This document shows, piece by piece, positions 1-7,293 of a stretch of 41,552 bases of DNA. Where the stretch lies: the NCBI RefSeq assembly GCF_024213665.1, contig NZ_JANAVP010000044.1, positions 1 to 41,552 on the forward strand, in the 5' to 3' direction. The notes under the pieces were generated by a model that was not told where the DNA came from, did no database searches, and saw only the letters and a list, made by a program, of their open reading frames with translations. The number at the start of each line of letters is the position of its first letter. Positions within the stretch are counted from its first letter, which is position 1. This DNA is from Streptomyces sp. A3M-1-3. Its GTDB lineage: Bacteria; Actinomycetota; Actinomycetes; Streptomycetales; Streptomycetaceae. The translations under genes were made by a program, and so were the position numbers.

Positions 1-76
1 CGATTCACCGGGGTATGCAAGCACAACACGACCGACAACGCACTTCTGCGACCAGCACTTTCGCAACAGACCCTAG
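1..76 (-). repeat. Left copy of 76-bp terminal inverted repeat (insertion sequence end)
   Basis: Bases 1-76 are the exact reverse complement of 41477-41552. Reading outward from the genes, the element begins GGTCTGTTGCGAAAGT after a CTAG at 73-76. CTAG matches the YTAR-type target duplicated by IS5-group elements, so bases 1-72 are probably one end of an insertion sequence. No transposase coding is visible in 72 bases. Because far more than a typical terminal inverted repeat is identical, both copies show the same end of the element, so the two copies lie in opposite orientation. The family assignment is inference. Confidence 0.75.
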
Positions 77-480
77 TTCGCCCACGGGGGAGCGAGGTGG
101 GTGCCGTCCTCCAGGTCGACCTCCATGCCGACGGAGGTGGTGACCCAGGCGATGGCCGTCTCCGTACCCCGGTTGTGGATCTGCACCGGCACGCCGGCGT
201 TGATGACGGCCGCGTCGCCGGGGGCGAGCGGTTCGGTGCGGCCGTCGAGGGTGACCTCCACCGCGCCGCTGAGCAGGTAGAAGATCTCCTCGCGTGTGAC
301 GGTGTGCACCGGCGAGGAGGTCCCCGCCGGGATCTCGCCCCGCCAGGCGCACAGCTCCCTGCTGCCGCGGGCGGGTGTGGCGTACGAGAGAAAACGGGTG
401 CCGTGGATCTCGTGGACGACGGCATCGGACGTACGGACAACAGGCAAGGTCTCTCCCGGATAGTCAAGCAACTTAGTCAA
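73..480 (-). CDS. Small cupin-domain protein
   Basis: A 135-residue single-domain cupin. The central part has a PVHTVTREEIFYLLSG stretch followed by EVTLDGRTEPLAPGDAAVI, matching cupin motif 1 (histidine and glutamate metal ligands) and the G-D turn before motif 2. Family members bind a metal and may be dioxygenases, isomerases or sensors; the substrate cannot be read here. The start is uncertain: TTG at 480 lies inside the MarR operator array with no Shine-Dalgarno, whereas TTG at 447 has GGGAGAG about 4 bases upstream but removes 11 residues. The TAG stop lies in the CTAG that abuts the terminal repeat. The gene is divergent from the marR gene and is probably its target. Confidence 0.85.
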   Translation of the reverse strand: MTKLLDYPGETLPVVRTSDAVVHEIHGTRFLSYATPARGSRELCAWRGEIPAGTSSPVHTVTREEIFYLLSGAVEVTLDGRTEPLAPGDAAVINAGVPVQIHNRGTETAIAWVTTSVGMEVDLEDGTHLAPPWAN

Positions 481-525
481 GCAACTTGACTATATATTCA
501 AGCTGCTTGACTACTATGTCAAGCT
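461..525. promoter_or_regulatory. MarR operator array (TAGTCAAG half-sites)
   Basis: The cupin-marR intergenic region carries repeated TAGTCAAG-type half-sites. Bases 474-492 form the perfect palindrome TAGTCAAG-CAA-CTTGACTA. Bases 461-468 are a further left half-site, 495-513 form a second palindrome with one mismatch (TATTCAAG-CTG-CTTGACTA), and TGTCAAG at 518-524 is another half-site. The 8-bp arms with a 3-bp centre fit a MarR dimer. The array is AT-rich compared with its surroundings and covers the likely promoters of both divergent genes, so autoregulation plus control of the cupin gene is inferred. Confidence 0.8.
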
Positions 526-531
526 GTATCC

Positions 532-978
532 GTGAACGATCGCGATGCCATGGCCCTCTCCGCCGCCCTGCTCGCCGCCGCCGGCGAGCTCACTCAGCGG
601 ATCCACACGGGCGTCGTCGCCCGCGGCCACGAAGGGCTCCGCCCGGCCCACGGCTTCGCCTTCGCCCGGCTCGCCCCCGCCGGCGCAACCGCCACCGACC
701 TGGCCGAGCACCTCGGGGTGACCAAGCAGGCGGCGAGCCAGCTCGTCGACGAGCTCGTACGCAAGGGCTACGCGGAGCGCCGCCCGCACCCGGACGACGC
801 GCGCGCCCGGCTGGTCGTCCTCACCGACCGCGGCTGGGAGTGCACCCGGGCGGCGGAGGCCGCGGCGGCCGATGCCGTACGGCCGTGGACCGAGCTGCTC
901 GGCGAGCGGCGGGCCCGCGCACTGTGCGACGACCTGCTGCGTATCGCCCCCAACGGGCCGGTGCGGCCCACCTGGTGA
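532..978 (+). CDS. MarR-family transcriptional regulator
   Basis: A 148-residue protein with the MarR winged-helix core: ATDLAEHLGVTKQAASQLVDELVRKGYAERR is the helix-turn-helix with its recognition helix, followed by the DDARARLVVLTDRG wing. Flanking helices form the usual dimerisation region. The GTG start at 532 has no convincing ribosome binding site and lies only a few bases after the last operator half-site, so the transcript may be leaderless; ATG at 550 is an alternative. It probably represses itself and the divergent cupin gene through the TAGTCAAG array. Ligands of the family are often phenolics or oxidants, but none can be deduced here. Confidence 0.9.
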   Translation: MNDRDAMALSAALLAAAGELTQRIHTGVVARGHEGLRPAHGFAFARLAPAGATATDLAEHLGVTKQAASQLVDELVRKGYAERRPHPDDARARLVVLTDRGWECTRAAEAAAADAVRPWTELLGERRARALCDDLLRIAPNGPVRPTW

Positions 979-1056
979 CGGCCTGCCAGGTTTTTACCGA
1001 CGCGTAACTTCACACTTTTACTACTCGCGCGTAATTTGACGTGAGCACAGCATTCT

Positions 1057-1072
1057 TGTGATCCGGATCACA
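1057..1072. promoter_or_regulatory. Perfect CRP-type palindrome upstream of the lipase gene
   Basis: TGTGATCCGGATCACA is a perfect 16-bp palindrome matching the TGTGA-N6-TCACA consensus of CRP/FNR-family regulators. It ends 50 bases before the lipase start codon. TTGAC at 1036-1040 could be part of a -35 element, which would place the palindrome in the -10/+1 zone, a repressing position. Streptomyces encodes a Crp homologue, so this is a candidate Crp site; a different regulator is possible. Confidence 0.55.
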
Positions 1073-1121
1073 GGGCGAATCCCCCATCGCAATTCCCCTT
1101 GAGCCGCAAGGAGATCACCCG

Positions 1122-1982
1122 ATGCTGCCCTGGAAACGAGTCCTCAGACCCCTGGCCGCCCTGCTCCTGGCCTTCACCGCCGTCACCGCCGCCCCCGCAC
1201 CCGCAGGCGCGGCCGCCGCGCCCAGCAGCGGCTGGAACAACTACTCCTGCAAGCCCTCCGCCGCCCACCCCCGGCCCGTCGTCCTGGTGCACGGCACCTT
1301 CGGCAACTCCGTCGACAACTGGCTCGGCCTCGCCCCCTACTTGGTGCACCGCGGCTACTGCGTCTACTCGCTGGACTACGGTCAACTGCCCGGCGTGCCG
1401 TTCTTCCACGGCCTCGGTCCCATCGACAAGTCGGCCGAACAGCTCGACGCTTTCGTAGACAAAGTGCTCGCCGCCTCCGGCGCCGCCGAAGCCGACCTCG
1501 TCGGCCACTCCCAGGGCGGCATGATGCCGCGTTACTACCTCAAGTTCCTGGGCGGCGCCGACAAGGTCAACGCCCTCGTCGGCCTGGCCCCCGACAACCA
1601 CGGCACCACCCTGCTGGGGCTGACGAAACTGCTCCCGTACTTCCCCGGCGCGGAGGACCTGCTCAGCTCCGCCACCCCCGGACTCGCCGACCAGGTGGCG
1701 GGCTCCGCCTTCCTGACCAAACTCAACGACGGCGGCGACACCGTCCCCGGCGTGCGGTACACCGTCATCGCCACCAAGTACGACCAGGTCGTCACCCCGT
1801 ACCGGAGCCAGTACCTCGACGGCCCCGGCGTCCGCAACGTCCTGCTCCAGGACCTGTGTCCGGTCGACATCTCCGAACACGTCGCGATCGGGCTGATCGA
1901 CCGGATCGCCTTCCACGAGGCGGCCAACGCGCTCGACCCCGCCCACGCGAAGAGGACCACCTGCGCGTCGGTCTTCCACTGA
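1122..1982 (+). CDS. Secreted triacylglycerol lipase/esterase (alpha/beta hydrolase)
   Basis: A 286-residue precursor. Residues 1-32 are a Sec signal peptide (WKR, a hydrophobic core, AGAAAA). The mature enzyme has the oxyanion motif VHGTF (about 56-60) and the nucleophile elbow GHSQGG with Ser130, typical of the class 2 lipase family that hydrolyses ester lipids outside the cell. An acid of the triad may be the Asp in TKYDQVV, and the His is probably in SEHVAIG. Four cysteines suggest disulfides. AAGGAG about 8 bases before ATG supports the start. A CRP-type palindrome lies upstream. It is convergent with the polysaccharide monooxygenase gene; from memory the pair resembles S. coelicolor SCO1735/SCO1734. 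Confidence 0.92.
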   Translation: MLPWKRVLRPLAALLLAFTAVTAAPAPAGAAAAPSSGWNNYSCKPSAAHPRPVVLVHGTFGNSVDNWLGLAPYLVHRGYCVYSLDYGQLPGVPFFHGLGPIDKSAEQLDAFVDKVLAASGAAEADLVGHSQGGMMPRYYLKFLGGADKVNALVGLAPDNHGTTLLGLTKLLPYFPGAEDLLSSATPGLADQVAGSAFLTKLNDGGDTVPGVRYTVIATKYDQVVTPYRSQYLDGPGVRNVLLQDLCPVDISEHVAIGLIDRIAFHEAANALDPAHAKRTTCASVFH

Positions 1983-2015
1983 CGCGCAGGCGGTCCTTTC
2001 TGGAGAGCCGGTGCC

Positions 2016-3008
2016 TCAGCGGGTGTGACGGCCGCCGGTGACGGCCTTCCGGCGGACCGAGGCGAACAGTACCGCGGCGCCGACGGCGAGGGCGGCCGCA
2101 CCACCGATCGCGAGCGTGGAGGTGGTGCTGTCGCCGCCGGTCTTGGCGAGGTTCTCGCCGTCGGCGGCCGGAGTGGCGGAACCATTGGCGGCCGGCTCGT
2201 TCCCGGCCGCCTCCTCGGTCGTCTCCTCGGTCGTCTCCGTGGCGGGAGCGCTGGACTCCGTACCGGCGCCGGACTCGCCGGTCCCGTCCTCGATCTCCTC
2301 GTCCGTGGGAGCGGAGGCGGTCGGGGCGGGGGCGGTCTCACCGGAACCGCCACCGGCTCCCGACCCGCCGGTGTCCTTGCCGAACACCACGTCGGAGCAG
2401 GTGTAGAAGGCCTCCGGGCTGTCCGACCGCTGCCAGATGCTGTAGATCAGGTGCCGGCCGGACTTGCCCGGAACGGTCCCGTCGAAGACATAGGCGCCGT
2501 TCTCCAGCTTCGGGTTGGTAACCGTCGCGAAGGGCTCCGACTCCAGGTCGGACCACTTCAGCGGCTTCGACGGGTCGTAGCCGTCCTTCGTGATGTACAG
2601 CTCGAAGGACCCCTTGTGCGGGGCGGTCGCCTTGTAGCGGAAGGTGTGCGCGCCCGAGGACAGCTTGCTCGACGGCCAGTCGGCCCGCGCCAGATCCAGC
2701 CCCTTGTACTTGTCCCGGCCCGCGGAACAGAGCTTGCCGTCCGGGATCAGCGACTTGTGGTTGCCGGCCGCGTTGGCGATGTTGACCTCGTTCCAGTCGT
2801 AGAACGCCTGCGTGCCGCTCGCCGCGACGGCCGCCTTGCACGCCGCCGACTCCGGGCCCTCCGGCCCCTCCGCGAAACAGGCCGACACCCGGCTGACCGG
2901 GTCCGTCATCGCCCCGTGGGCGGCGGCGGGCCCGGCGGCGAGCGCGGCCAGCGCCAGCGGCGCGAAGCCGAGAGCGGCGACGCCGGTGGCCGTACGGCGA
3001 GCGGTCAT
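2016..3008 (-). CDS. Sortase-anchored lytic polysaccharide monooxygenase (AA10)
   Basis: A 330-residue precursor. Cleavage after AAA30 would leave His31 as the first residue (HGAMTDPVSR), and His121 (GAHTFRYKA) supplies the second arm of the copper histidine brace, so it should oxidatively cleave chitin or cellulose. The catalytic domain runs to about residue 200. It is followed by a low-complexity acidic Ser/Thr/Glu/Ala linker, then LAKTG (287-291), a hydrophobic helix and the basic tail RRKAVTGGRHTR. This is a class E-type sortase signal, so the enzyme should be covalently fixed to the wall rather than free. AAGGAGAT before the ATG fixes the start over upstream in-frame codons. Confidence 0.93.
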   Translation of the reverse strand: MTARRTATGVAALGFAPLALAALAAGPAAAHGAMTDPVSRVSACFAEGPEGPESAACKAAVAASGTQAFYDWNEVNIANAAGNHKSLIPDGKLCSAGRDKYKGLDLARADWPSSKLSSGAHTFRYKATAPHKGSFELYITKDGYDPSKPLKWSDLESEPFATVTNPKLENGAYVFDGTVPGKSGRHLIYSIWQRSDSPEAFYTCSDVVFGKDTGGSGAGGGSGETAPAPTASAPTDEEIEDGTGESGAGTESSAPATETTEETTEEAAGNEPAANGSATPAADGENLAKTGGDSTTSTLAIGGAAALAVGAAVLFASVRRKAVTGGRHTR

Positions 3009-3359
3009 GGGGGATCTCCTTCGACAGCGGCACAGGTTCGGTGGCAGGGAGGGGCGCCTCGGCCCCGCCGGCGCCACCCCCCGAAGACGGCGCCGACGGA
3101 CCGAAACCCGCCCCGGCGATCAGCAAGCTAGCCGCTGGAAACCCCGAAATCGCCTGCTGGGACGGCCCGGAGGAGATCCTTATGGTCGCTTTAAGGCGAC
3201 GCTAAGCGGGCCCTCAGGTAGGACGCCGACAGGACCCCCGACCTCCGGGTTCGAACGGTGGTACGCAACTTGGGGCCGGCTGACTCAATGGCTGCAGCCA
3301 TGAGTGCCTGTCGGGCAACCCAGTTGCTCTGCCTGAGCGCCGCTGACAGGGTCTTGGCC
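3009..3359. other. 350-bp gene-free stretch between the monooxygenase and hydrolase genes
   Basis: No convincing gene is seen on either strand. It holds the monooxygenase leader (ribosome binding site next to 3008) and a small inverted repeat, GTCGC-TTTAAG-GCGAC at 3185-3200, close to the 5' side of the hydrolase gene. GGGTTCGAAC at 3247-3256 looks like a tRNA T-loop but does not form a T-stem. Confidence 0.5.
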
Positions 3360-4217
3360 ATGCCTACCTTCTCCGCGCAGGACGGAACCAAGCTTGCCTA
3401 CCACGTGTTTGGAAACGGCGCTCCTCTGGTCTGCCTGCCCGGCGGGCCGATGCAGGCATCCGTCTACCTCGGCGACCTGGGCGGCCTTTCCGCGCACCGA
3501 CAGTTGATCACGCTGGATCTTCGGGGCACCGGCCAGTCGGCGATACCGAAGAGCGCCGCCTCCTACCGTTGCGACCAACTCGTCGATGACGTTGACGCCC
3601 TGCGCGAGCACCTCGGCCTCGAAAGAATGGACCTGCTCGCGCATTCCGCGGGTGCGAATCTGGCGGCGCTGTATGTGGGCCGGCATCCGGAACACGTCAG
3701 CAAGCTCGCGCTGATCACGCCGAGTACCAGGGCCGTCGGGATCGCGATCACTGGAGACGTCCGGCGCGAGACCGCGCAGCTCCGACAGGACGAGCCGTGG
3801 TTCGCTACAGCGTTCGCGGCCTTGGAAGCGATCGTTGCGGGCAAGGCGACGGACGACCGCTGGCAGGCCGTCGCACCGTTCTTCCATGGCCGCTGGGACG
3901 AGGTCTCTCAGGCCCATCAGGCTGCTGAGGACGGGCAGAAGAACAAGGAGGCCGCGACTGCCTTAGGCGCCGAAGGCGCTTTCGACCCGGACGCCACCCG
4001 CGCGGCGCTCGCACGGTTCGGGCCGCCGGTGCTCCCGCTCGCCGGGGAGGTTGATCTGCAAGCACCTCCTCGCACCATGGCCGAGTTCACCGAGCTGTTC
4101 CCGAACGCCAGACTCGTCATTCAGTCCGGAGCCGGACACTTCCCATGGCTCGACGATCCCGACCGGTTCGTGGCGACCACCGCGGCGTTCCTCAGCGGAG
4201 TTCAGGGATCCTGGTAG
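3360..4217 (+). CDS. Alpha/beta hydrolase (proline iminopeptidase/haloperoxidase-like) with a TTA codon
   Basis: A 285-residue cytoplasmic alpha/beta hydrolase. The HG-type oxyanion region is FGNGAPLVCLPGGP, the nucleophile elbow is AHSAGAN, the acid is probably the Asp of GEVDLQAP, and the catalytic His is in GAGHFPWLDDP. The substrate is unknown. The ATG at 3360 is preferred because homology-like sequence begins at MPTFSAQDG; upstream in-frame codons read as non-family sequence. The gene uses noticeably more A/T-ending codons than its neighbours and contains TTA at 3963-3965 (codon 202), making it potentially dependent on the bldA leucyl-tRNA. Together these suggest an acquired or developmentally controlled accessory gene. 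Confidence 0.88.
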   Translation: MPTFSAQDGTKLAYHVFGNGAPLVCLPGGPMQASVYLGDLGGLSAHRQLITLDLRGTGQSAIPKSAASYRCDQLVDDVDALREHLGLERMDLLAHSAGANLAALYVGRHPEHVSKLALITPSTRAVGIAITGDVRRETAQLRQDEPWFATAFAALEAIVAGKATDDRWQAVAPFFHGRWDEVSQAHQAAEDGQKNKEAATALGAEGAFDPDATRAALARFGPPVLPLAGEVDLQAPPRTMAEFTELFPNARLVIQSGAGHFPWLDDPDRFVATTAAFLSGVQGSW

Positions 4218-4252
4218 TGGTGAGCCGCGGAACGCTGCCCTGACCACCCGCT

Positions 4253-4924
4253 TCAGGAGATCGGCCGCCTCGGCGCGCCGTACCAGCGCCACGTCGTGAG
4301 GCGCGGGCGTCCGGGGAGCTCCGTGCGGCCCGTGGACCACAGCAGGGTGGGCCAGGGGGCCGTGTCCCCGGGAGCGTCCGGGAACAGGCGCGCGAGTACC
4401 CGTGCGCACAGATCGGCCGGCGGGTCCCAGGGGAGCCCGAGGCCCTCGGCCAGGTCGTGGGTGTGCACCAGGGTCTCCACGATGCCCATCGCGGCGAAGC
4501 CCTCCGGGTCCGACACCCCGGAGCCGTGGTACGCGCGGACCTGCGCCGGTGTCGTACGCACCATGGCGACCAGCAGCGCGCCGCTCGCCTCCAGTACCTG
4601 CAACAGGCCGGCGGGCCCTGCGGCGCGGTCCGCGTGGATGGCGTTCGCCGGGCCGCCGGGCCGCCGGCTCTCCCAGATGAACGGGACTTCGCCGGTCAAG
4701 GGCGGTTGCTTGGGGCCCAGTTGGGCGGCGTACGCGAAGAGGTCGTCGCTGAGGTGCTCGACGGTCTCCCAGCAGGTCCACTCCAGCGAGCCGGCCTCGC
4801 TGGCCCAGGCCGCCGGGGGCGCCTCGCGGAGGGTGGTGACGGCGAGCCGGACGGCCTGGTCGACGTCGTCGGCCGTGACCGGCGATGGTTCGGCTGCTGC
4901 TTCTGTTTCCGCTGATCGAGACAT
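4253..4924 (-). CDS. DinB/mycothiol-dependent maleylpyruvate isomerase-like protein
   Basis: A 223-residue protein of the DinB/MDMPI helical superfamily. WTCWETVEHLSDDLFAYAAQL carries the first metal-ligand histidine, and GIVETLVHTHDLAEGLGLP carries the H-x-H-D pair, the arrangement that binds Zn for thiol (mycothiol) transferases in actinobacteria. It may act on an unknown electrophile using mycothiol; many relatives are uncharacterised. The ATG at 4924 is the only plausible start. It lies 37 bases downstream of the response regulator gene on the same strand and could be co-transcribed. A C-terminal PGRPRLTTWRWYGAPRRPIS tail completes the usual length. Confidence 0.85.
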   Translation of the reverse strand: MSRSAETEAAAEPSPVTADDVDQAVRLAVTTLREAPPAAWASEAGSLEWTCWETVEHLSDDLFAYAAQLGPKQPPLTGEVPFIWESRRPGGPANAIHADRAAGPAGLLQVLEASGALLVAMVRTTPAQVRAYHGSGVSDPEGFAAMGIVETLVHTHDLAEGLGLPWDPPADLCARVLARLFPDAPGDTAPWPTLLWSTGRTELPGRPRLTTWRWYGAPRRPIS

Positions 4925-4961
4925 GGTAGGACCGTAGCGCGAGGGCTGGAAGGGCGAGCGC

Positions 4962-5645
4962 TCAGCCCACCCACCGGTAGCGGCGTTCCGGGCGGCCCGT
5001 GCCGCCGTACCGCAGCGTCACCTCCGCGCGGCCCGTGTCCGCGAAGAACTCCAGGTAGCGCCGCGCGCTCACCCGCGACAGCGCTCCCGCCTCCGCGCAC
5101 TCCGAAGCCGACAGGCCCGCCGCGTGCGTGCGCAGCGTGCGCTCCACCAGTTCCGCCGTATGCGCCGCGAGGCCCTTCGGCAGCTCGCGCGAGCCGGGCG
5201 GCCGGGTACCGAAGATCTGGTCGACGTCCTCCTGGCGCGCCTCGCCCAGGGTGTCCAGGCGCGAGCGCAGCGAGGCCACGTGGCGCAGCTGCTCCTGGAG
5301 CGCCGCCTGGTTGAACGGTTTGATCAGATAGTGCAGGGCCCCGGCCCGCAGGGCCGCCCGGATGATCCCGGCGTCCCGGGCCGCCGTGATGAACAGGGCG
5401 TCGACACTCGGCCTGCCTTCCCGCTGCTCCGCCGCACGCAGCTCACGCAGTACCTCGATCCCGGTCATATCGGGCAGATAGATGTCCAGGAGTACGAGAT
5501 CCGGGCGCAGCCGGGCCGCCGCGCGCAGCGCTTCGGCGCCGCTGTGGGCCACCCCGACGACCGTGAACCCGTCCGTCGCGGACACATAGCGGCTGTGCAG
5601 CCTGGCGACCATGAAGTCGTCATCCACGACCAGCACCTTTGTCAC
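4962..5645 (-). CDS. CitB/DcuR-type response regulator without adjacent kinase
   Basis: A 227-residue two-domain regulator. The receiver domain (1-120) has the acidic pocket VVDDD, phospho-acceptor Asp54 (LLDIYLPD), Thr87 (FITA) and Lys109 (IKPF). The C-terminal domain, LSASECAEAGALSRVSARRYLEFFADTGRAEVTLRYG, is the winged HTH seen in CitB/DpiA regulators of carboxylate uptake. The start is GTG at 5645. It is divergent from tctCBA, so it very likely controls that transporter. These regulators are normally encoded next to a DcuS/CitA-type sensor kinase; none is present on either side here. Confidence 0.92.
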   Translation of the reverse strand: MTKVLVVDDDFMVARLHSRYVSATDGFTVVGVAHSGAEALRAAARLRPDLVLLDIYLPDMTGIEVLRELRAAEQREGRPSVDALFITAARDAGIIRAALRAGALHYLIKPFNQAALQEQLRHVASLRSRLDTLGEARQEDVDQIFGTRPPGSRELPKGLAAHTAELVERTLRTHAAGLSASECAEAGALSRVSARRYLEFFADTGRAEVTLRYGGTGRPERRYRWVG

Positions 5646-5662
5646 CGCGACAGGCTAAGCCG

Positions 5663-5680
5663 CGACCACAACGACCACAA
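5663..5680. promoter_or_regulatory. Tandem CGACCACAA repeat in the regulator-tctC intergenic region
   Basis: CGACCACAA occurs twice head to tail (5663-5671 and 5672-5680) about 20 bases from the response regulator start and roughly 100 bases from tctC. Tandem direct repeats are typical binding sites of phosphorylated response regulators. A weak GGAAG/CTTCC inverted pair lies farther on at about 5695-5711. Function is inferred from position only. Confidence 0.35.
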
Positions 5681-5775
5681 CGTCCGTTGATTCCGGAAGA
5701 GAGACAGCTTCCTAACACCCAGGCAACATGTGGGCCACCTCACACAGATTCCCGTACGAACAGGTGGTGGCACAC

Positions 5776-6759
5776 GTGCGACTGCGCACTCCCCTCGCCC
5801 TGCTCGGGGCGGCGCTGCTCGTGCTCGTCGGACCACCGCTGCTCACCACAGGCAGCGGCGCCGACACGGGCACGCAGATCCCCGGCCTGCGCTTCATGGT
5901 CCCCAACACACCGGGCGGCGGATACGACATCACAGCCCGTACCGCCGCCAAGAACGCCGAGGACGCCGGCCTCACCCACAACATCGAGGTGTTCAACCTG
6001 CCGGGCGCCGGCGGCACCGTCGGACTCACCCGGCTCGTCAGCGAACCCGGCAACGGCAAACTCGCCATGTCCATGGGGCTCGGCGTCGTCGGCGCCGTCC
6101 ACACCAACAAGGCCCCCAAGACCCTGGCCGACACCACCCCGATCGCCCGGCTCACCGAGGAGCAGGACATCGTGGTCGTCTCCAAGGACTCCCCCTACAA
6201 GACCATCGGGCAGTTGCTCGACGCCTGGAAGAAGAACCCCGGCAAGCTGCCGGTCGGCGGCGGATCCTCACCCGGCGGCCCCGACCACCTCGCCCCCATG
6301 CTGATGGCACAGGCGGCCGGGATCGCCCCCAAGTCCGTCAACTACATCCCCTTCGACGGCGGCGGCGAGCTCCTCGCCTCGATCCTCGGCGACAAGGTCG
6401 CCTTCGGCGTCTCCGGCGTCGGCGAATACCTCGACCAGATCAGGTCGGGCGAGCTCAGACTGCTCGCCGTCACCGGCCCCGAGCGCGTCCCCGGCCTCGA
6501 CGCCCCCACCCTCCGCGAGGCCGGACTCGACACGGAGTTCACCAACTGGCGGGGCATCGTCGCCCCGCCCGGACTCTCCGACACGGAGCGGGACAAGCTC
6601 ATCGCCCTCGCCGAAAAGCTCCACGACTCCCCGCAGTGGAAGGAGTCGCTGAAGAAGAACGGCTGGGACGACGCCTTCCTCACGGGAGACGAGTTCGGCG
6701 ACTTCCTGGACGAACAGAACAAGCGCGTGGACACCGTGCTGAAGGAGCTGGGGCTGTGA
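5776..6759 (+). CDS. tctC: Tripartite tricarboxylate transporter periplasmic-type binding protein
   Basis: The extracytoplasmic solute receptor of a TTT-family transporter, about 327 residues. An N-terminal hydrophobic export signal (LRTPLALLGAALLVLVGPPLL) is followed by LRFMVPNTPGGGYDITAR, the ligand-binding P-N-x-x-G-G-G-D signature of the Bug/TctC family, and FNLPGAGGTVGLTRL. No lipobox cysteine is evident, so attachment in this Gram-positive host is unclear. GTG at 5776 is favoured because AGGTGG lies about 8 bases upstream; ATG at 5728 would add 16 residues but lacks a good ribosome binding site. It overlaps tctB by GTGA and is presumably induced through the divergent response regulator by a carboxylate such as citrate. 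Confidence 0.92.
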   Translation: MRLRTPLALLGAALLVLVGPPLLTTGSGADTGTQIPGLRFMVPNTPGGGYDITARTAAKNAEDAGLTHNIEVFNLPGAGGTVGLTRLVSEPGNGKLAMSMGLGVVGAVHTNKAPKTLADTTPIARLTEEQDIVVVSKDSPYKTIGQLLDAWKKNPGKLPVGGGSSPGGPDHLAPMLMAQAAGIAPKSVNYIPFDGGGELLASILGDKVAFGVSGVGEYLDQIRSGELRLLAVTGPERVPGLDAPTLREAGLDTEFTNWRGIVAPPGLSDTERDKLIALAEKLHDSPQWKESLKKNGWDDAFLTGDEFGDFLDEQNKRVDTVLKELGL

Positions 6760-7292
6760 CCACCGACGCCACCGACGTGAATACCGCCGCCCCGCGCCGC
6801 ACCTCATGGCTGCGCGACCACTCCGAACTCGGCGTCAGCGTCCTACTGCTGGTGCTCGGCATCCTCGTCCTCACCGACGCCCTCACCATGAACGTCGACA
6901 TCGCCCAGCGCGGCCCCGTCGGACCGAAGACCGTCCCCGTCGTCGTCGCCGTGGCGCTCCTGCTCGTTGCCGCGCTGCTCGCCGTCGACGTCCTGCGCGG
7001 CGGCCGCGGCGAGGCCGAAGGCGGCGAGGACATCGACCTCTCCGAGCCCAGCGACTGGCGGACCGTGCTGCTCCTCGCCGGAGTCTTCCTCGGCAACGCC
7101 GTCCTCATCGGCCCCCTCGGCTTCCCGGTCTCCGGCGCGCTGCTCTTCTGGGGCTCCGCGTACGCCCTCGGCAGCCGCCGCATCGACCGCGACCCGCTCA
7201 TCGCGGCCGGGCTCTCCCTGCTCACCTACGTCGTCTTCAACAACCTGCTCGGTGTCCCGCTCCCCGGCGGCCCGCTGATGGGAGCGCTGTGA
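6756..7292 (+). CDS. tctB: Tripartite tricarboxylate transporter small membrane subunit
   Basis: A 178-residue TctB protein with four predicted membrane helices: LGVSVLLLVLGILVLTDAL, VPVVVAVALLLVAALLAV, WRTVLLLAGVFLGNAVLI and the hydrophobic stretch before the end (LIAAGLSLLTYVVFNNLLGVPLPGGPL). The LGVPLPGGPL ending is typical of TctB. The GTG start at 6756 overlaps the tctC stop (GTGA), indicating translational coupling. It partners TctA in the membrane channel; transport is driven by an ion gradient, not ATP. Confidence 0.92.
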   Translation: MTTDATDVNTAAPRRTSWLRDHSELGVSVLLLVLGILVLTDALTMNVDIAQRGPVGPKTVPVVVAVALLLVAALLAVDVLRGGRGEAEGGEDIDLSEPSDWRTVLLLAGVFLGNAVLIGPLGFPVSGALLFWGSAYALGSRRIDRDPLIAAGLSLLTYVVFNNLLGVPLPGGPLMGAL

Positions 7293-7293
7293 C

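Noticed and set aside
2025..3131. Long plus-strand frames opposite the monooxygenase, and similar long opposite-strand frames at 6268-6807, 17229-18572, 23171-25156, 27147-29219, 30079-31989 and 32792-34387
   Set aside because: These mirror real genes with strong GC third-position bias and show low-complexity Arg/Gly/Ala/Pro-rich sequence with no domains.
3240..3262. tRNA-like T-loop GGGTTCGAAC, possible att-site scar
   Set aside because: Flanking bases do not form a T-stem and no CCA end or acceptor stem is present, so it is not a tRNA fragment.
5730..6755. Long overlapping frame upstream of tctB as a bigger protein
   Set aside because: The extension is Arg/Pro-rich out-of-frame tctC sequence; true tctB begins at the GTGA overlap at 6756.
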